A DNA stretch of 64,000 nucleotides, taken from positions 389,501 to 453,500 of the forward strand of contig JAIUJO010000087.1 of NCBI GenBank assembly GCA_023846275.1, in the 5' to 3' direction. Positions 1 through 12,351 of the stretch are shown piece after piece. Every line of letters begins with the position of its first letter. Position 1 is the stretch's first letter. The notes beneath the pieces were generated by a model. That model did not search any database and had not been told where the DNA came from. It saw only the letters and a program-made list of their open reading frames with translations. Source of the stretch: Vanilla planifolia. Lineage: Eukaryota > Streptophyta > Magnoliopsida > Asparagales > Orchidaceae. Position numbers and translations under genes: made by a program.

Positions 1-349
1 ATCATTTTTGATAAAAATAATTAGTAAATTATACATTACATAAGGGTTCCAAAGCTTTAACATACTTTGGAAAAGGTTTCTTGATCCATATGATACTCAA
101 GAAATGTCTAACATAAAATTCTTGTCTCAATATAGAAGTCAATGAAAGAGGATGTTTAAAACACTTGAGAATATGTTAAGACTATAAATATTATGTTTTT
201 AAGACAACTATAATATGTATTGCACATTTCATTAATTGTCTTGCAAAAAAATTATTGTATAGCATAAACATGATATCAAACCTAATATTGTATAATAGAA
301 TGCATTAATTATCATTATAATGGTATTAACAAACTAACAATAACATAAT

Positions 350-386
<37 letters not shown>

Positions 387-1500
387 ATTTTATATTCAAT
401 TAAGAAGATCAACATAATAAAAACATGAATAACTAAAACAAGAAACTTCTTCCTTCATAGATTAGTGAAATAAATAGTTCTACTACTTACAAGATAGTTG
501 TCATTATCATTAAAGTAGTGCATCTTGTATTTTTTCTTTCAATCCTAATAAAACTTTTTGCTAATCATACTTTTATATTTAAATTAGATCAAAGCAACAT
601 GGTAGTGCATCATTAATTATTTCATAAGGAAATAATAATGGCATGCTTAATAAGAGAAATTAATAAAATAAGGAAAAAGAGCATTTTATGGACATGTTAT
701 ACTAAGTAGTAGCTACTTGAAATTTAAAGGAAGCAATGCTTTGGAATCATCCCAACTTTTTTCCAATTTGAATCATTAAATTCTGATATGGAGGAATGTT
801 TACAAAATAGCCAATAGTCTATAATATTTATTTAATGTTTGTTGAAATAATGTAAACACATCTCAAAATTTAATTTGAATGTTAAGAAATGAATTTCCAT
901 ATGGTTATTTTTGTATAAGATCACAAATTCTATTGTTTGAAAGAACTAATAATATTGAGGGGAAGTTAAATATCAAAGAAAAATTGAAAAGGAACCTCAA
1001 ATAATAATTCTAAATGAATTGGAAGAGGATATGTCAAAAAGAAATACAAAAACTTGTTAAAAATAACATTAATTTAATTCTAAGGGAATTTTTAAAGAAA
1101 AAAATAAAAGTACTAAAAGAGACACATGAATTTTTTACTTGAATAAATAGTTCTTGTAGTAGTCTTTATTGAAATCGATCAAAAATTTTTTTAATGTCAT
1201 TCGCAATAGATAGCATATGAAATACAAATCTTTATAAGGTATTTATTCCAAGGGTTATCTAACAAAAATATTAATTTAGTAAAAGAGGAGAATTTCAAGA
1301 GGAGTGCAATCAATGGCAAAGATAATATAAGTAGGAGTGACATAAAATTATTATCATGGTTGGAAAGAGGGGCACAAATATGATAATTATGGTAGTGCAA
1401 TTAAATATGATGAGACCTATTATTGTAAGTTGAGACCAAATGATTCCATAAATAGATTGATTGGTCCAGAAATATTATAAAATTGTGATAGTATCACCAT
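1..1500. other. A+T-rich DNA without a recognisable gene
   Basis: Stops are frequent in all frames. The longest open stretch, on the minus strand at 1197-1400, is low in complexity and matches nothing I know. The outer edge of the 3' LTR of the copia element probably lies near 1450-1550, but I could not fix it because this part does not visibly align with the other LTR. Confidence 0.5.
352..382. repeat. (TA)n microsatellite
   Basis: An uninterrupted run of TA dinucleotides ending in TGTGTG. It is a simple repeat with no sign of function. Confidence 0.95.
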
Positions 1501-1544
1501 GAAATGATGGTCAATAGTTTCATGATCATTTCAACTGATATTTG

Positions 1545-2945
1545 ATGGTTACCGCATTATGTTATTGACCACTAGTTGTGATGTTTTTTATGATAAAAAC
1601 CTTAATTATTACTACTAAATTTTCTATTAGAATAATTTGCAATGTTTTATTAAGATCTCAAAGGTTGGTTCTATTTATTAGTCATTTCATAAATAAAGGA
1701 AGAATTTATATAGAAAAATATAATCATAACAATTAGAAAGTCAAGAAAAACTTATTCAAACAGTACTTCCAAATAACTTAAAATATTTTTTGAAAGAGGA
1801 ATAATATAATGGCTCAATTAATGGCCAGGGAATTAATAACTATGTTTGTTTGATTGGTTCCAGTGGCTCCAATCTAAGAGCTTCTAAACAATCATATCAA
1901 AGACTATAAATGTGGAAGAGTTCTAGATTGTTAAATCAAAGTGAATTAGATCTTTGTCAACTAATACAATAGGATGAGATCTAAAATGTTTGATTTATCA
2001 TTACAAAAGATGATAAATATCTCATTCAAAAGATTTAAATGTAGGGAAAGATGAGTTATCCAACATAATGATAAATTATTTCAAAGAGTAAAAATAACAA
2101 AAAATTTTTCAAAGAGGTCAAACATGATCTTTGCTATCAAATTTCAAGCTAGGATTAAGCACTCATAGTAGATGAAACATTTATTCTTAAGTAAAAGATG
2201 GAATGGTGCGAAATAGAACACTTTTTTAGCACCGAGTTGCTAAATGAAAGTTAGTCGCATAATGTCGAAAAGAAAAGTAGTTTGTTATTTTTAACACCTT
2301 TCATGGGTATATAAATAATATTTTGACCAAACTTTATTTAGGATGCTCCTTAAGCAATTTGCTGGCACATTTTTAGTTGGTCTTCTAACTTGAGGCTACC
2401 TAACTAAGTTGGACATGGTTGACCCTAATGCTTTGTTCAAAGTACAATAATTGACATAAAATTCGACAAAGATGTATTATATATATTTAATAAAAAAATG
2501 ATTAAATGAAAAATGAAATCATATAAGTTTATTAAATCAACAAAAGAATGAACAAGTCAAATGATTAAAATTAGATCAGGAAGTGAGACGAATGGAGATG
2601 TAACTCGTAATCAATAAGCTAATATTCTATTTTATAACAAAAATATAGAGCTTTTAAAGTTGATGCACATATTGTTAATCCTTGAAGCTTACTAAATAGT
2701 TCGAGGTGTTTTTGGCGACAATTAATTCATAACACTCAAAATTGTTAGGCTTGATCGCTAAAACTAAGCCTAACCCACTAAAGAAATCCATTAGAATAAA
2801 ATATTAAATATTTATCGTTTGACTCATCAAATAGAAGGATAACTTAACAATCACTTCTTACTGTTGACTATAAGAAATTAATGTTTAAATGAAAACATGT
2901 TAAGAAAAAAACATTTATCATTATGATAAGTGGTAATAAAAATAA
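1545..2945 (-). repeat. 3' LTR of the copia element
   Basis: This aligns by eye with 7000-8215 over several blocks. CTAGATTGTT at 1923 matches 7381. A block with AGATCTCAAA near 1650 matches one near 7110. CTAATATTCTATTTTATA near 2608 matches one near 7980. The last clear match is about 2850 to 8212. The copies are very diverged with many indels. The high-coordinate end is set by the polypurine tract at 2950-2962; the low end is uncertain. Confidence 0.7.
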
Positions 2946-2949
2946 AAAC

Positions 2950-2962
2950 TTTTCTCCCACTT
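2950..2962 (-). other. Polypurine tract of the copia element
   Basis: On the minus strand this reads GTAAGTGGGAGAAA, the plus-strand primer typical of plant copia elements (AAGTGGGAGA), directly before the 3' LTR. A second similar site, AAAATGGGAGAATT on the minus strand, lies at about 3015-3028 and could be a duplicated or older tract. Confidence 0.6.
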
Positions 2963-3054
2963 ACTTCATGCTTTCCTTACTACATGTTCCTTCTCTCTTA
3001 TTTAAATCTTAATAATTCTCCCATTTTAATATTATCAAAAGTATGGTAAAATTA

Positions 3055-3260
3055 ATTAAATTTTTATTATGCCTATTTGTTGTCTTATGATTTTAAATTG
3101 AGCATTTGGAAGGAATTTTGTAAATATGTCTACCAATTTTTTTTTGTTTCGAACATATGTGAATGTTACTAGGTTTTTTAGCTACTTGATCACTAATAAA
3201 GTGGTATCTTATACTATGTGTTTGCTCCTAAAATCGTGAACTTAGTTCTTTGCTAAAGCC
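3055..3260 (-). pseudogene. Copia pol remnant: C-terminal end of RNase H
   Basis: The minus strand encodes THSIRYHFISDQVAKK and, after a frameshift, LVDIFTKFLPNAQFKI. These match the end of copia polyproteins, where the RNase H domain reads roughly KHIDIRYHFIRD...LADIFTKPL. In a working element this domain degrades the RNA of the RNA-DNA hybrid. It is split by at least one frameshift and lies directly against the first part of RT, so the middle of RT and most of RNase H (normally several hundred residues) are missing. Confidence 0.85.
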
Positions 3261-3281
3261 AAGGAATTTGTATTATTAATT

Positions 3282-3530
3282 CTAATGGGAATATGCCAGA
3301 AGAACTCCAATGACCTCTAATCTTATCACTAATATAAATGACTCCTCAAAATATATACCTTCAACTTTGTTATAACCCTTAGCAATAGGTCTACCTTTGT
3401 TTCTAATGATCACTCTATTTTTATCTAATTTGTTCTTGAATATCAATTTGGTTCCAATCACTTGTTTATTACTAAGCCTAAGAACTAGTTCCAACACTGG
3501 GTTTCTCTCAAATTAATTTGACGCTTTCTT
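3282..3530 (-). pseudogene. Copia pol remnant: N-terminal part of reverse transcriptase
   Basis: A 71-codon open stretch contains SNKQVIGTKLIFKNKLD, then IIRNKGRPIAKGYNKVEG and FEESFILVIRLEVIGVLLAY. This is the start of the copia RT domain (family pattern VIGTKWIFKNKLDE...ARLVAKGYNQ..GIDF.ETFAPVARLEAIR). The methionine opening the frame is internal to the ancestral polyprotein and is not a real start. The frame ends before the YVDD catalytic region, which is absent because of the deletion joining this fragment to the RNase H end near 3240-3280. Confidence 0.9.
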
Positions 3531-3689
3531 TACTACTTAAACCTAATAATCAACCTAATACGCTTCTTCACTAGATATTAGTTTTGTGAAAGATATGAAT
3601 ACACTAAGATTAATTTTACTCCTAAAGGCTCTAGTCTTAACACCTTGATTAACTTATTCTATGATTGATTTTATTTAATGTGAAGCTTA

Positions 3690-4420
3690 GAATTTGAGTA
3701 TACATGTTGTACGCTTTATAAGTTTTCCTAAAAGAAGAGTATCTTATGAAAATTTCTAGTCATACCTTTCCATCAAACCTGTTCAAGTTGATTCTTTCAT
3801 CATTAAGAAAGATTCATTTATATCCAAAAACATGAAAGTAGCTAACATTCAGTTTCTTGTTTTAAAAAACTCTTTAACATATTTTTTAAAATATTGGTTT
3901 TAAATTAATTCTATCTATGGTATAACAAGTTTTGTTAATTTCTTTAGCCCAAACATATTTTGGATGGTTGTAATCAATTAACATAGTTCTACCCCTCTCT
4001 ACTAAGGTCTTATTTTTTTCTTTTTAAAATGTTATTTTGTTGATGTGAATAAGCACATGTAATTTGTTTCCCTCATTTTTTACTATTATCACATTGAATA
4101 CAAAAAACTTGAGATAGCTTTTCTCTTTTATCTCATTTATCAAATTAAGATGGATTTCAAATGTCTCACTCTTACACTTAAGGAATAAAGCTAGTTATAT
4201 CTATAAGAATTATTAATATTCACAATTCAATTTCTTCCTTCTAAACCCCAATGCTATGTAGGTCTAAAAAATTCTAACTAAACTATCCCTAAAGGTCTAC
4301 TAGTAGTTAAGTATTTTTTAGGTTTAAAAGAAACATTTAACTAGCCTTCCGTTTTTGCACGATTCATACATTTTTCAACTAGTTTTGTTTGGCTTAAGAA
4401 GAACTCTAACTATATCTAGA
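3690..4420 (-). pseudogene. Copia pol remnant: integrase
   Basis: The minus strand at about 3895-4085 reads KTLVERGRTMLIDYNHPKYV, then WAKEINKTCYTIDRINLKPI. At about 3735-3860 it reads NVSYFHVFGYKCIFLND and, later, IRYSSF. These match the second half of copia integrase (VVERKNRTLVEMARTML..., FWAEA..TACY..NR, P.VS.FRVFGC...). Upstream, about 4340-4400, residues KLVEKCMNRAKTEG may be a remnant of the gag-pre-integrase zinc-binding region, which is less certain. Stops interrupt it in several places (after TF, after PIF and after KV). Integrase would insert the cDNA copy into the host chromosome. Confidence 0.85.
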
Positions 4421-4854
4421 TTGCTTTTTTCTTTAATGTAGAATATCTTATGTTACCAATTATGATTATCTTCTTCTAAGACTTGTCTTCAAGTGTTACC
4501 TATTTATGGAGACAATGTCTTATTGACATATATTTTGGTCGATCTTTACTCATATATTTTGAGCATCTATTATCTAACTCTCAAGAGCTAGATTTTGATT
4601 TTTTTTCTTTATATATAGTTAAATAAATTGTAAAGTTTTATTAAATATTCATAAAATTTAACTTATATTTTCCTTATTTTTATACATAATTCCAAAGTGT
4701 ATTACTTCTACCTAATGCATGTCACAAAATACTATATCTTTATAGAATGATTATGAAGATAACTTATTTTAAATTCTATATTCTCAAACCTTAGGAACCC
4801 AAATAAGCTTGGCACAGTCATTTGGACAAGGTTTTGAGCTAAAAATGTTCTTCC

Positions 4855-4902
4855 TAAACTGACAATCCTTAAAAGCATGACCATTTCCGCAAATATAAAA
4901 GT
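4855..4902 (-). pseudogene. Copia gag zinc knuckle (damaged)
   Basis: The minus strand reads YFYICGNGHAFKDC. Nucleocapsid knuckles follow C-x2-C-x4-H-x4-C. The H-x4-C half is intact, the first cysteine has become phenylalanine, and the C-to-H spacing is one residue short. In an active element this binds the genomic RNA during packaging. Confidence 0.75.
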
Positions 4903-6350
4903 ATTTAATATTTGAAATATATGTCACATTAAAAAAAAATATTTATGTATAGAAAATAAACATCATGTGAAACATTTGAAAATTCTACTTCTGGAGTAGA
5001 GTAAATTTTTTATTTCAAACCATAATTTTTTTTCAAAGTATTCTCAATCATCATGGAATCATTTTGATCACATAATTTTTTTTGTAATCTCCTTTTATAA
5101 AGAATAAAAATAATTATTTATTCCTTTGTTAAAATTTTTCAATTTTTAAGGTAAAAATGTTAATGAAGCTAAAACACTAATAACTTCTATGAAATTATTT
5201 TCAAAAACTTCACAAGGCCAGGAGCCTATTTTAATCTTTTATTCTTCACATGATGTACTTGATTCATCATCATTTGCTATGAAGTATGTCATTTTTTCCT
5301 CCTCACTACATGAAGTTGTGGAGTCTAATTCTAACCAAGCAACCAAGTAGCATGAATATCTTTCTTCTTTTTCATTCTTTTCTTTTCCTCTTTCTTTTTT
5401 TTGTGTATTTGAGTTGTCGATAATTTGGTATAATATTGCCGATTTGACCACAATCTTAGCATCTTGTTGTCTTCATCTCCTCTCTTATCTTTTTTTTTTG
5501 TGTAAAACATTTTGTCAAACTTTTATCTAAACCCTAAACATGAAAATTACATTTTCCTCTAAGTTCATAGAATTGATAGATATTGTACCTATATTATCTT
5601 TGTTAGCTTTAAAAGATAATGGTTCCTTGTACCTTAATCAATTCTTTGCTTGCTTATTGAGGCATCCTTTTTAACTCTTCTATTCATCTAAATCTCAATC
5701 ATTAATAATCCTCTAGGTAACTCAACGAATATGGGCTTGTTATGTCTTTACTACCTTTATTGTTGTGACAAGAGAACCATACTCTTTGGAAAGAATCTTT
5801 GCTAATTTTCTTACAAGATTTATATTAGGAAGAAATTTTTTTAAATTTTCTAATCTATTAGAAATTTTGCAAATCATATAAACATCTTATTTACACTTTA
5901 TCTCAAATTTTTCCTAAATAGCTCAAGATTATGTGTAAGAAGATTTATCGTTATTTTTCTAACTTACAAAGTGCCTTCATAAGTTACTTCTAACTTTTCC
6001 AAACTTTATGTGTGATATAAAAATTCATATCTTTATTAAATTCACTTGGAGATATACTATGGTTAAGGCAGTTGAGTGTTATGGCCTTTAATTATATTAT
6101 TCACCTTTCATCACTACTAAATACACTAATTAACTTGATTTCTTTTGTACATGAATCTCTATGTAAATCATATAATTTTTTGAGCATTTTTAATGTTTTA
6201 AGTCAATTGATTGGATAAAAACTCTAAAGCTATCTTTCAAATATTAATAAAATTTATCTTCAAATAATGATAGAATGATTGAAAAAGAATTTCATCTAGT
6301 GTTGCACCAATACTATTCATGAGTGATGACATATTAAAGCCTAAGTTCAG
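4903..6350 (-). pseudogene. Copia gag remnant
   Basis: Between the zinc knuckle and the primer-binding site lies a broken gag. The clearest piece, 5239-5451, contains LVAWLELDSTTSCSEEEKMT and FIANDDESSTSCEE. This matches the acidic serine-rich segment between gag and protease in large plant copia elements (ALMA.WSDSD..SEEE..A..CFMA...). The rest, to about 6345, has many stops. A possible ancestral start, beginning MSSLMNSIGATLDE, lies at about 6333. No protease motif (DSG/DTG) was found between gag and integrase. Confidence 0.65.
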
Positions 6351-6515
6351 AAGAAAATTAACAAACACATATTTTAGAAAGCACACAGAAATGGTAAAGT
6401 AGAAATTTAACTTATTTTATAATAAAAATAACAATAAAGTAAACATAATAGATAATTAAAATATGCGCAATGGTGCACCCAAGTTGTTTGACTCACATTT
6501 TCTTATAGGAAACCC

Positions 6516-6528
6516 TCTTTGATACTAA
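6516..6528 (-). other. Primer-binding site of the copia element
   Basis: The minus strand reads TTAGTATCAAAGAG, close to the TGGTATCAGAGC complement of the initiator-Met tRNA 3' end used by plant LTR elements. It lies where a PBS must be, between the gag leader and the 5' LTR, and so fixes the inner LTR edge at about 6529. Confidence 0.75.
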
Positions 6529-8340
6529 TTAAAAAAATAAGTATTCAAATACCAGATGAGTGGGTGATTATGATTTTTAAAATTTTTTTTAGATTCATAC
6601 TTTTTAAAAAACTTTGTATTTATAATAAAATAAATATTCTTCTTAGATTTTTTTGTTCAAATTAGATCCTATATCCATCTACAACTAAGGTCAAAAAAAT
6701 CACCACTATCAAAAAGTATACAATTTGAGGTTTTTTCTTACAACTCACCTCTGACCTACTAGATTTTATGGGCTCAATTATAACATAAGATTTTACAAGA
6801 TTAACACCAACTTGGCTTTTTATGACATCTAACTAAACTTAAACTCTTATAAATCCTAGGCCACCCTAACCAAAAGAAAATGGGAAAATATAATGAGAAG
6901 GAAATAATCTCATAAATTTGTATAACTTTCGATGATTGTTGATTAATAGAAGAAGACATGACAAGCTAAACATTGCAATGCTAAGTAAGAAATTGAAAGC
7001 TTAGAAGTGATAATATTAGTCGAAACAATTAGACATTTTTTGGAGAACTAAGTTGTAGTTACTATCAAGAGATTTTATGATAGTAGAATTTTATGTTGTG
7101 CTCTATTGAGATCTCAAATATTTGTTCATGTTGATTAGCCATTTCATGAAAAAATTTGATCAAAGTTATTAAAATTTAAGAAAAAGTTCTTTCAAATATT
7201 GCTTTTAAAAAGCTTAAAAAGCTCTTCCAAGCAACTTAAAATATTTCTTTAAATTGGTTGACACATTGGCTCAAACAATGACTAAGGAATTAGACATTGG
7301 ATTGGTTCGACCAACATCATTGGAACTTTTTAAAAGGGTTCTTCTTTATTAAACCAAATATTATAGAAAATAGATTAGTTCTAGATTGTTGGATCAAGAT
7401 AGATTTGATCTAGGCCATCCAATCAAGTAAGATGTGATCTGGATCATTAAATTCATCATTTGCAAAGGCAAAAAAGATCATAGCTATAGAATACTAATAT
7501 GGAAATTGTAGGACCATCTAATTCATGAGAAGATTATTTTAAAAGGTAGAAACAACCAAAGCAATCAAATGAAGTCAAAGGCATCTTGGTCATTCAATTT
7601 TGAGCAAAGATCGAGTGCTTATAGTGGATGGATTGTTTTTAATATAATCAGAAATTGAATGGTAAGAATAACACATGCTTTTTGTGTTGAGTATTTGGGC
7701 CAAACTAAGCTTGTTTTTAGATGGTCTACTATCACAACACTTCCAGGTTTGCTTGGGCTTAGTCAACCTGAGTGGTTTGTACTTGTCGAGCTTATGGTGA
7801 TGTCTATTTCTTTTAATTAGGAAAAATTGGCAAAGATTTTTCAGATAAATTTAATAGAGAAAGGATTTGGTAAAAAAATAAGAACTTGAAAGCTTCCTAA
7901 ATCATGAAAAGGCTAAATAAATTAGATACTTAAATTTGGATTTGAAAGTGAATAAAGATGCACATTATAATCAACAAACTAATATACTATTTTATAGTTA
8001 AAAAGAAAATTTTTACTAACTTGATGCATATGTCTTCTATCTTTGCATGTTATTGAATTCTCCAAGATGCTTTGAAGACCTGTAATTTATTATCTTCAAA
8101 GATGTTTGACTTATTTTTTAAAACAAAATTTTATCCACTCTAATCAAGTCTATTATGAAAAATTTATTTATATTTTTGGCTTAACAGTTCAAACACAAGG
8201 GTAAGCAAACAAAAAAAATAATTTGATGCACTTATTGGATCAACGAAATGACATTAAAATTCTTCAAGCTTTTCTAGTTCAACATTTAACTCACAAATCC
8301 ATATTTAATTAAACATTAATGTATTATCAATAGAGGAAAT
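6529..8340 (-). repeat. 5' LTR of the copia element
   Basis: The inner edge is set by the primer-binding site. The stretch 7000-8215 aligns with 1545-2850 (see the 3' LTR). The part at 6529-6950 has no visible partner in the other LTR, which suggests that the 3' LTR lost its end. It contains a pyrimidine-rich block (about 6735-6760) of the kind seen in R/U5 regions. The outer edge near 8340 is approximate. Confidence 0.6.
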
Positions 8341-9960
8341 ACTTTATAGCAAACTAGGGGTTGGTAACTCCAAACAATTCACTTATTATATTGTGTAGGA
8401 CTATTTTTATACAACCACAATGATCCATTATTCATTTAATATGGGACTAAAACTTATATTTGTTTCAAGTCATTGTAATTAGAATTATGGTAGTTATTTT
8501 GCATCTAATTATTGAATTAAGTGATTAAATAATAGTATTCACATCAGCCTTTACACACATAATTATTACTATAATGTAATGGCATTACTTTGTGATCTAA
8601 ACATTAGATCTCGATTCAAATATAAAAGTCCAGATCAAAACCTAATTTCTAAATAGTGCTTATTTATTTTAGAAATATAATCATCTATTTTGGAATGAAT
8701 ATGTTAAGGAAGCTTCTCATGAAGCAAGTAAAACGTAAAAACTCTTTTAAAAATTATTTAGAGCTATTGAGATTTTTATAATTCATTATTTTTGATTAAT
8801 TAATCAATTTGGTAAATATTTCTAATCATTAAAGATATGTATAAATGGGTGAATTCTTAAACAAAATTAACTAATAAAATTTTAAAAAATTTGAAGGAAA
8901 ATTTTCATTTAAATGCATTCAAGTCATTAACATTTAGTGCTCATTCTCACTTCCGTACGTTGTGTCTCTCAAATCAATGAAGTTCTTAGTTTTCTTAAAT
9001 TTTATTGAATTTAATTAAAATAATTTTATCTCATTAAATATTTTCCAATCATTGGTTTTTTATTTGTATTAATTTCAATTTTATGTCATTAAATTATTTC
9101 TTTATTTTTCATATTTATTATGTTATAAGACCATAGTAGCTTATTTCTAGCATGTCATTATTGTAGGAGGTATATGTAATAATCTTATAATGAAAGACTT
9201 ATATTTATAGCTATATGTTTACTTGAGTTATATCTGGGGTAGTTGTAGGCTTTATTTAAAATCAAAATACATAATAATCATTCATGTATAATTTTTTAAT
9301 TGATTATTTTTTCATAATTTGAATATTTTTTATAAAAATTTATTATTAAAAAATCAATGTATTTTAAAATAAAATTTATATGTTTTAAAGATGTACTCAT
9401 GTTTTTTAAGAAATTAGTTGAAGGCATTTCTTTAAATTTTCTTTAACATATCAAAATAGGGTGCATATAAACTATATAATTCAATTTAGTGTTTTAGTTT
9501 TATTTCATTGTTGTAAGTCAAAGAAATGAACTAAATGTCTTTCAATGAATTTGAGTTATATTGATAGTAGACTAGATAGTAAAACAAGAAAATGGAGTGG
9601 AATTAGAATGTGAATGAAATTGATGCTACATGCTTATGATTGTTGTTACTCACTCATTGAGTGGTTCAAAATAATGTATCAAATCGTTGCACAACTTTAT
9701 ACATTATTTGATAAAACATTTTTAACACATTTGATGGGTCGGGGATGATCTTAGTAATTTAAAGAAAGTAAGATAAGCACATTTGAATGACACTAAAAGA
9801 AACACGTACACTTAGAGCTTCAAACCTTGTAGAAATATTGAAGAAAAAATAAATATGCACATTATTGCCATAATTTCTAAAAAATACGGATTGCAAAAAG
9901 TAAAAACCCTTATTAAAACAACATTCAACACTAGGTAGATTCTAGCATAGTAGTACCCAC
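8341..9960. other. A+T-rich intergenic DNA, no gene seen
   Basis: I found no coding similarity on either strand. The downstream part of the neighbouring gypsy pol and its 3' LTR would be expected here, but neither the RT YxDD motif nor an LTR copy could be recognised. Either the element was truncated on insertion or deletion, or this part has decayed beyond reading by eye. Confidence 0.4.
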
Positions 9961-9968
9961 TTTTGAGA

Positions 9969-10175
9969 TCATTTTTTATAAAATATGGTGGCTACAACTA
10001 TTTGAACTAACAAGTCGTAAGGCATACGAATTGGAAAAAAATACTTAATCATTATTTTATTAGTGACATGGTGATCTATGTGCATGCACAAAGTTTCACC
10101 ATTTTCCAGAGAAAACAAAGTGAGTTCAGCACATGGTCTTATACTTTTCATAATAAATTTCTTTTAAATAGGATC
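9969..10175 (-). pseudogene. Ty3/gypsy reverse transcriptase fragment (gypsy-1)
   Basis: The open stretch reads SIRPCAELTLFSLENGETLC, then MHIDHHVTNKIMIKYFFPI and YDLLVQIVVATIFYK. The matching family pattern is S.SPCAVP.LL.PKKDGTWRMCVDSRA.NKITIKYRFPIPRLDD.LDQL.GA..FSK. This covers the fingers and first palm motif. The catalytic YxDD block, which should follow on the minus strand below 9960, is not visible. A stop precedes the fragment in the KGFIRES-equivalent position (read as KKFIMKS). It is non-functional. Confidence 0.9.
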
Positions 10176-10439
10176 ATTTACTTATCAAATAAATTTTGTT
10201 TAAGATAACAGACTTAATAAGTAATTTAGTAAATGTGATAGTGAAGTTTTAAGAACTAGATCAATAGCATGGTAATATCTCATAATAATTGGAGTATGTT
10301 TAGCAAGTCATCAGGAACACCTTTGCAAAAGCATTTAATAAGAGTTAGGCCATGGCTAGTACTGTGGTTATACTAGTAAAGGCTTCCTAAATTGTTACAA
10401 ACTATTTACTGTTATTGCTGATTATATCCTCACAATCTC

Positions 10440-10640
10440 AACTTTTGGAGTATTTGGGCTAGAAATTCTTTTTCAGGGAGGTGAAAGGTATTGTGTGATC
10501 TTTTCTCCATGTTATCCAAAAGTACAAGTATTTTCTCTTCCATTTAATGTAGCATAACAATCGAATAGTCAATTCTTTCTAAAATAAGACCATCTACTTA
10601 TATTGGGATAACATTACACCATAATTCCCTAAAATATTGA
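10440..10640 (-). pseudogene. Ty3/gypsy protease C-terminal / linker region (gypsy-1)
   Basis: The minus strand reads ELWCNVIPI, then VDGLILERIDYSIVMLH, and later NTFHLPEKEFLAQ. This fits the segment after the aspartic protease in plant Ty3 elements (VWCDVVPMDVCHILLGRPW...HDG..NTY.F...G.KI.L.PL). Two in-frame stops are present. The active-site DTG/DSG itself was not identified. Confidence 0.65.
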
Positions 10641-11029
10641 CTAAACATGAAAGGAATAAAATAATCTGTTTTGTAAAACTTGATGTTTTGTTGATCAACA
10701 ACACTGTGCTTGGGTAACGATGGTCTATATTTGTTAAACCTATCATTTTAGTAGCATTCTCTGATATGACAATGTGTTAGAACTAATGCTATCCATAATG
10801 ATCTTACTAGTCCAGTTTTAATTCTAATCAACGTTCAAAAGATTTTCGTTTGCTAACAATTTTTACTTATTCCTAGTGTAACCAAACTACATCTCACAAT
10901 AATTATAGGTTGTGCAACATATAATATTCTTTAATCTTGGGCTTGTAACTCCACTTCAACATCCCCATGAATATATAACATCATTTTCCTTAACTTTAAT
11001 GCTTTCTTTTATTTTTTCTTTTATGTTTT

Positions 11030-11100
11030 TGTGTATGGCTCTATTAGGATATTACGTTATAACATGCCCTTTCTTGTGATAATAATAACACTCTACCTCG
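11030..11100 (-). pseudogene. Gag zinc knuckle remnant (gypsy-1)
   Basis: The minus strand reads ECYYYHKKGHVIT followed by a stop, then YPNRA. It fits the plant gypsy knuckle C-x2-C-x4-H-x4-C followed by P (CFKCQGFGHIASQCPNR). The second cysteine is now tyrosine and the last cysteine codon position is a stop. Confidence 0.6.
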
Positions 11101-12330
11101 AAGGTAGTAGATGGTTTGTCCAAGGGTTAAATTCAATGAGTTAGTAGTGAAGAATGAGTTTTTTATAGAGCACAAGTAGTGAAAAAGTGGAAGTAGTGAT
11201 ATACATTTTTGGGTAGGAACTAGTCAAATGAATCTAACTCTCACAAGTAATTGATATTCTAAATCATAAGGTACATATCTGCCTTTGCTAAACTAATAAT
11301 ATTTCTGAAGTATAGCTCAATTGAATAGTCTGTCTAAGTTGAACTCAAAATAAAAAATATTGCTACTTGTTCTAGCTCAAAGACACAACATTAAAGCATA
11401 TAATCCCCAAATTTAGCAATGTATTCGTTAGAAGGTTTTGAACCTTAAAATAAATGTCGTTATTTATCCAATAGCTCACCAAAAAAAGAACTGAGTAAAT
11501 ATTTAGCATGCGGGAAAAATTTTGATTTATTTCCAAGATCACTGTAATGCTCACTTTTCAAAAAATTACTTTTTAATGGTGAATAAATAATCTAGTATGT
11601 GATATGAACGTAAGGTTTTGTAAAGTGGTACTTTTCATTCTTACTAAAATCATATTATTTAAAATAATATTGTATTCTCATTTTCAAAATTTGCTATGCT
11701 TATGTGCCTAAACTACCATCAAATGTTGCAACTCTATTTTTAACCATGTTAACCTAGTGAATATTATCCCTAATATGTCAACTATCATTGAATATGTGGG
11801 GTAGCTTGACACCTAATTTGATATTCCATTTTTGGCTAGGTTAATTTTCAAAAGATATTTCCTTCACTTGAGAGTCACTTATCATAGGCAAACTTAATCT
11901 ATGAGATATACCACATCTATTTTAACTCCATTGTTCCTTTTGGTCTACGCATTTTGCTAAGGTTGCCCTTAGCTCTTGCATAGAAAGAATTAGATGTATA
12001 ATTACATATTATATCATTAGGCCTACAAATGGCTGACTAGTTGAGAATTAGATATTTTATATTATTTTATAGAACTAGTCATAAGCAATTGGTTTGAAAA
12101 AAAATTGTAGTTTGATATCATAAAGATAAAGGAAAACAAACAAATCATGAAATGTAATTGCAAAAGAACATATAAATAAATACATGAACCTTCAGACTTT
12201 AAATTAGATTTTTTATTTTATGTTTTTCATAAAATGTTTAATAAAGTTTAGTTATTAAAATGCATAAAATTAAAAGATATTAGTTTAATGATAAATTACA
12301 AATTATATTAATTTCTTAAAACTAACCATC
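11101..12330 (-). pseudogene. Gag remnant (gypsy-1)
   Basis: Assigned mainly by position, between the knuckle and the primer-binding site. One open stretch at 11372-11554 is hydrophobic and not convincingly gag-like on its own. Stops occur throughout. Confidence 0.45.
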
Positions 12331-12342
12331 CTTTGATACCAA
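12331..12342 (-). other. Primer-binding site (gypsy-1)
   Basis: The minus strand reads TTGGTATCAAAG, one base away from TGGTATCAGAG of the initiator-Met tRNA complement. It marks the inner end of the 5' LTR. Confidence 0.8.
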
Positions 12343-12351
12343 GTTAATATA

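Larger units (their letters stand above)
1500..8340 (-). mobile_element. Decayed Ty1/copia LTR retrotransposon
   Basis: Read on the minus strand the order is 5' LTR (about 6529-8340), primer-binding site, gag with a damaged zinc knuckle, gag-pre-integrase/integrase, the start of RT, the end of RNase H, polypurine tract, and 3' LTR (about 1545-2945). RT/RNase H after integrase is the copia order. The LTRs are long (about 1.4-1.8 kb) and strongly diverged, so insertion is old. Every coding domain carries stops and frameshifts, so the element cannot be autonomous. The acidic, serine-rich gag segment before the zinc knuckle resembles large plant copia lineages, but I would not name a lineage. No target-site duplication was found. 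Confidence 0.85.
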
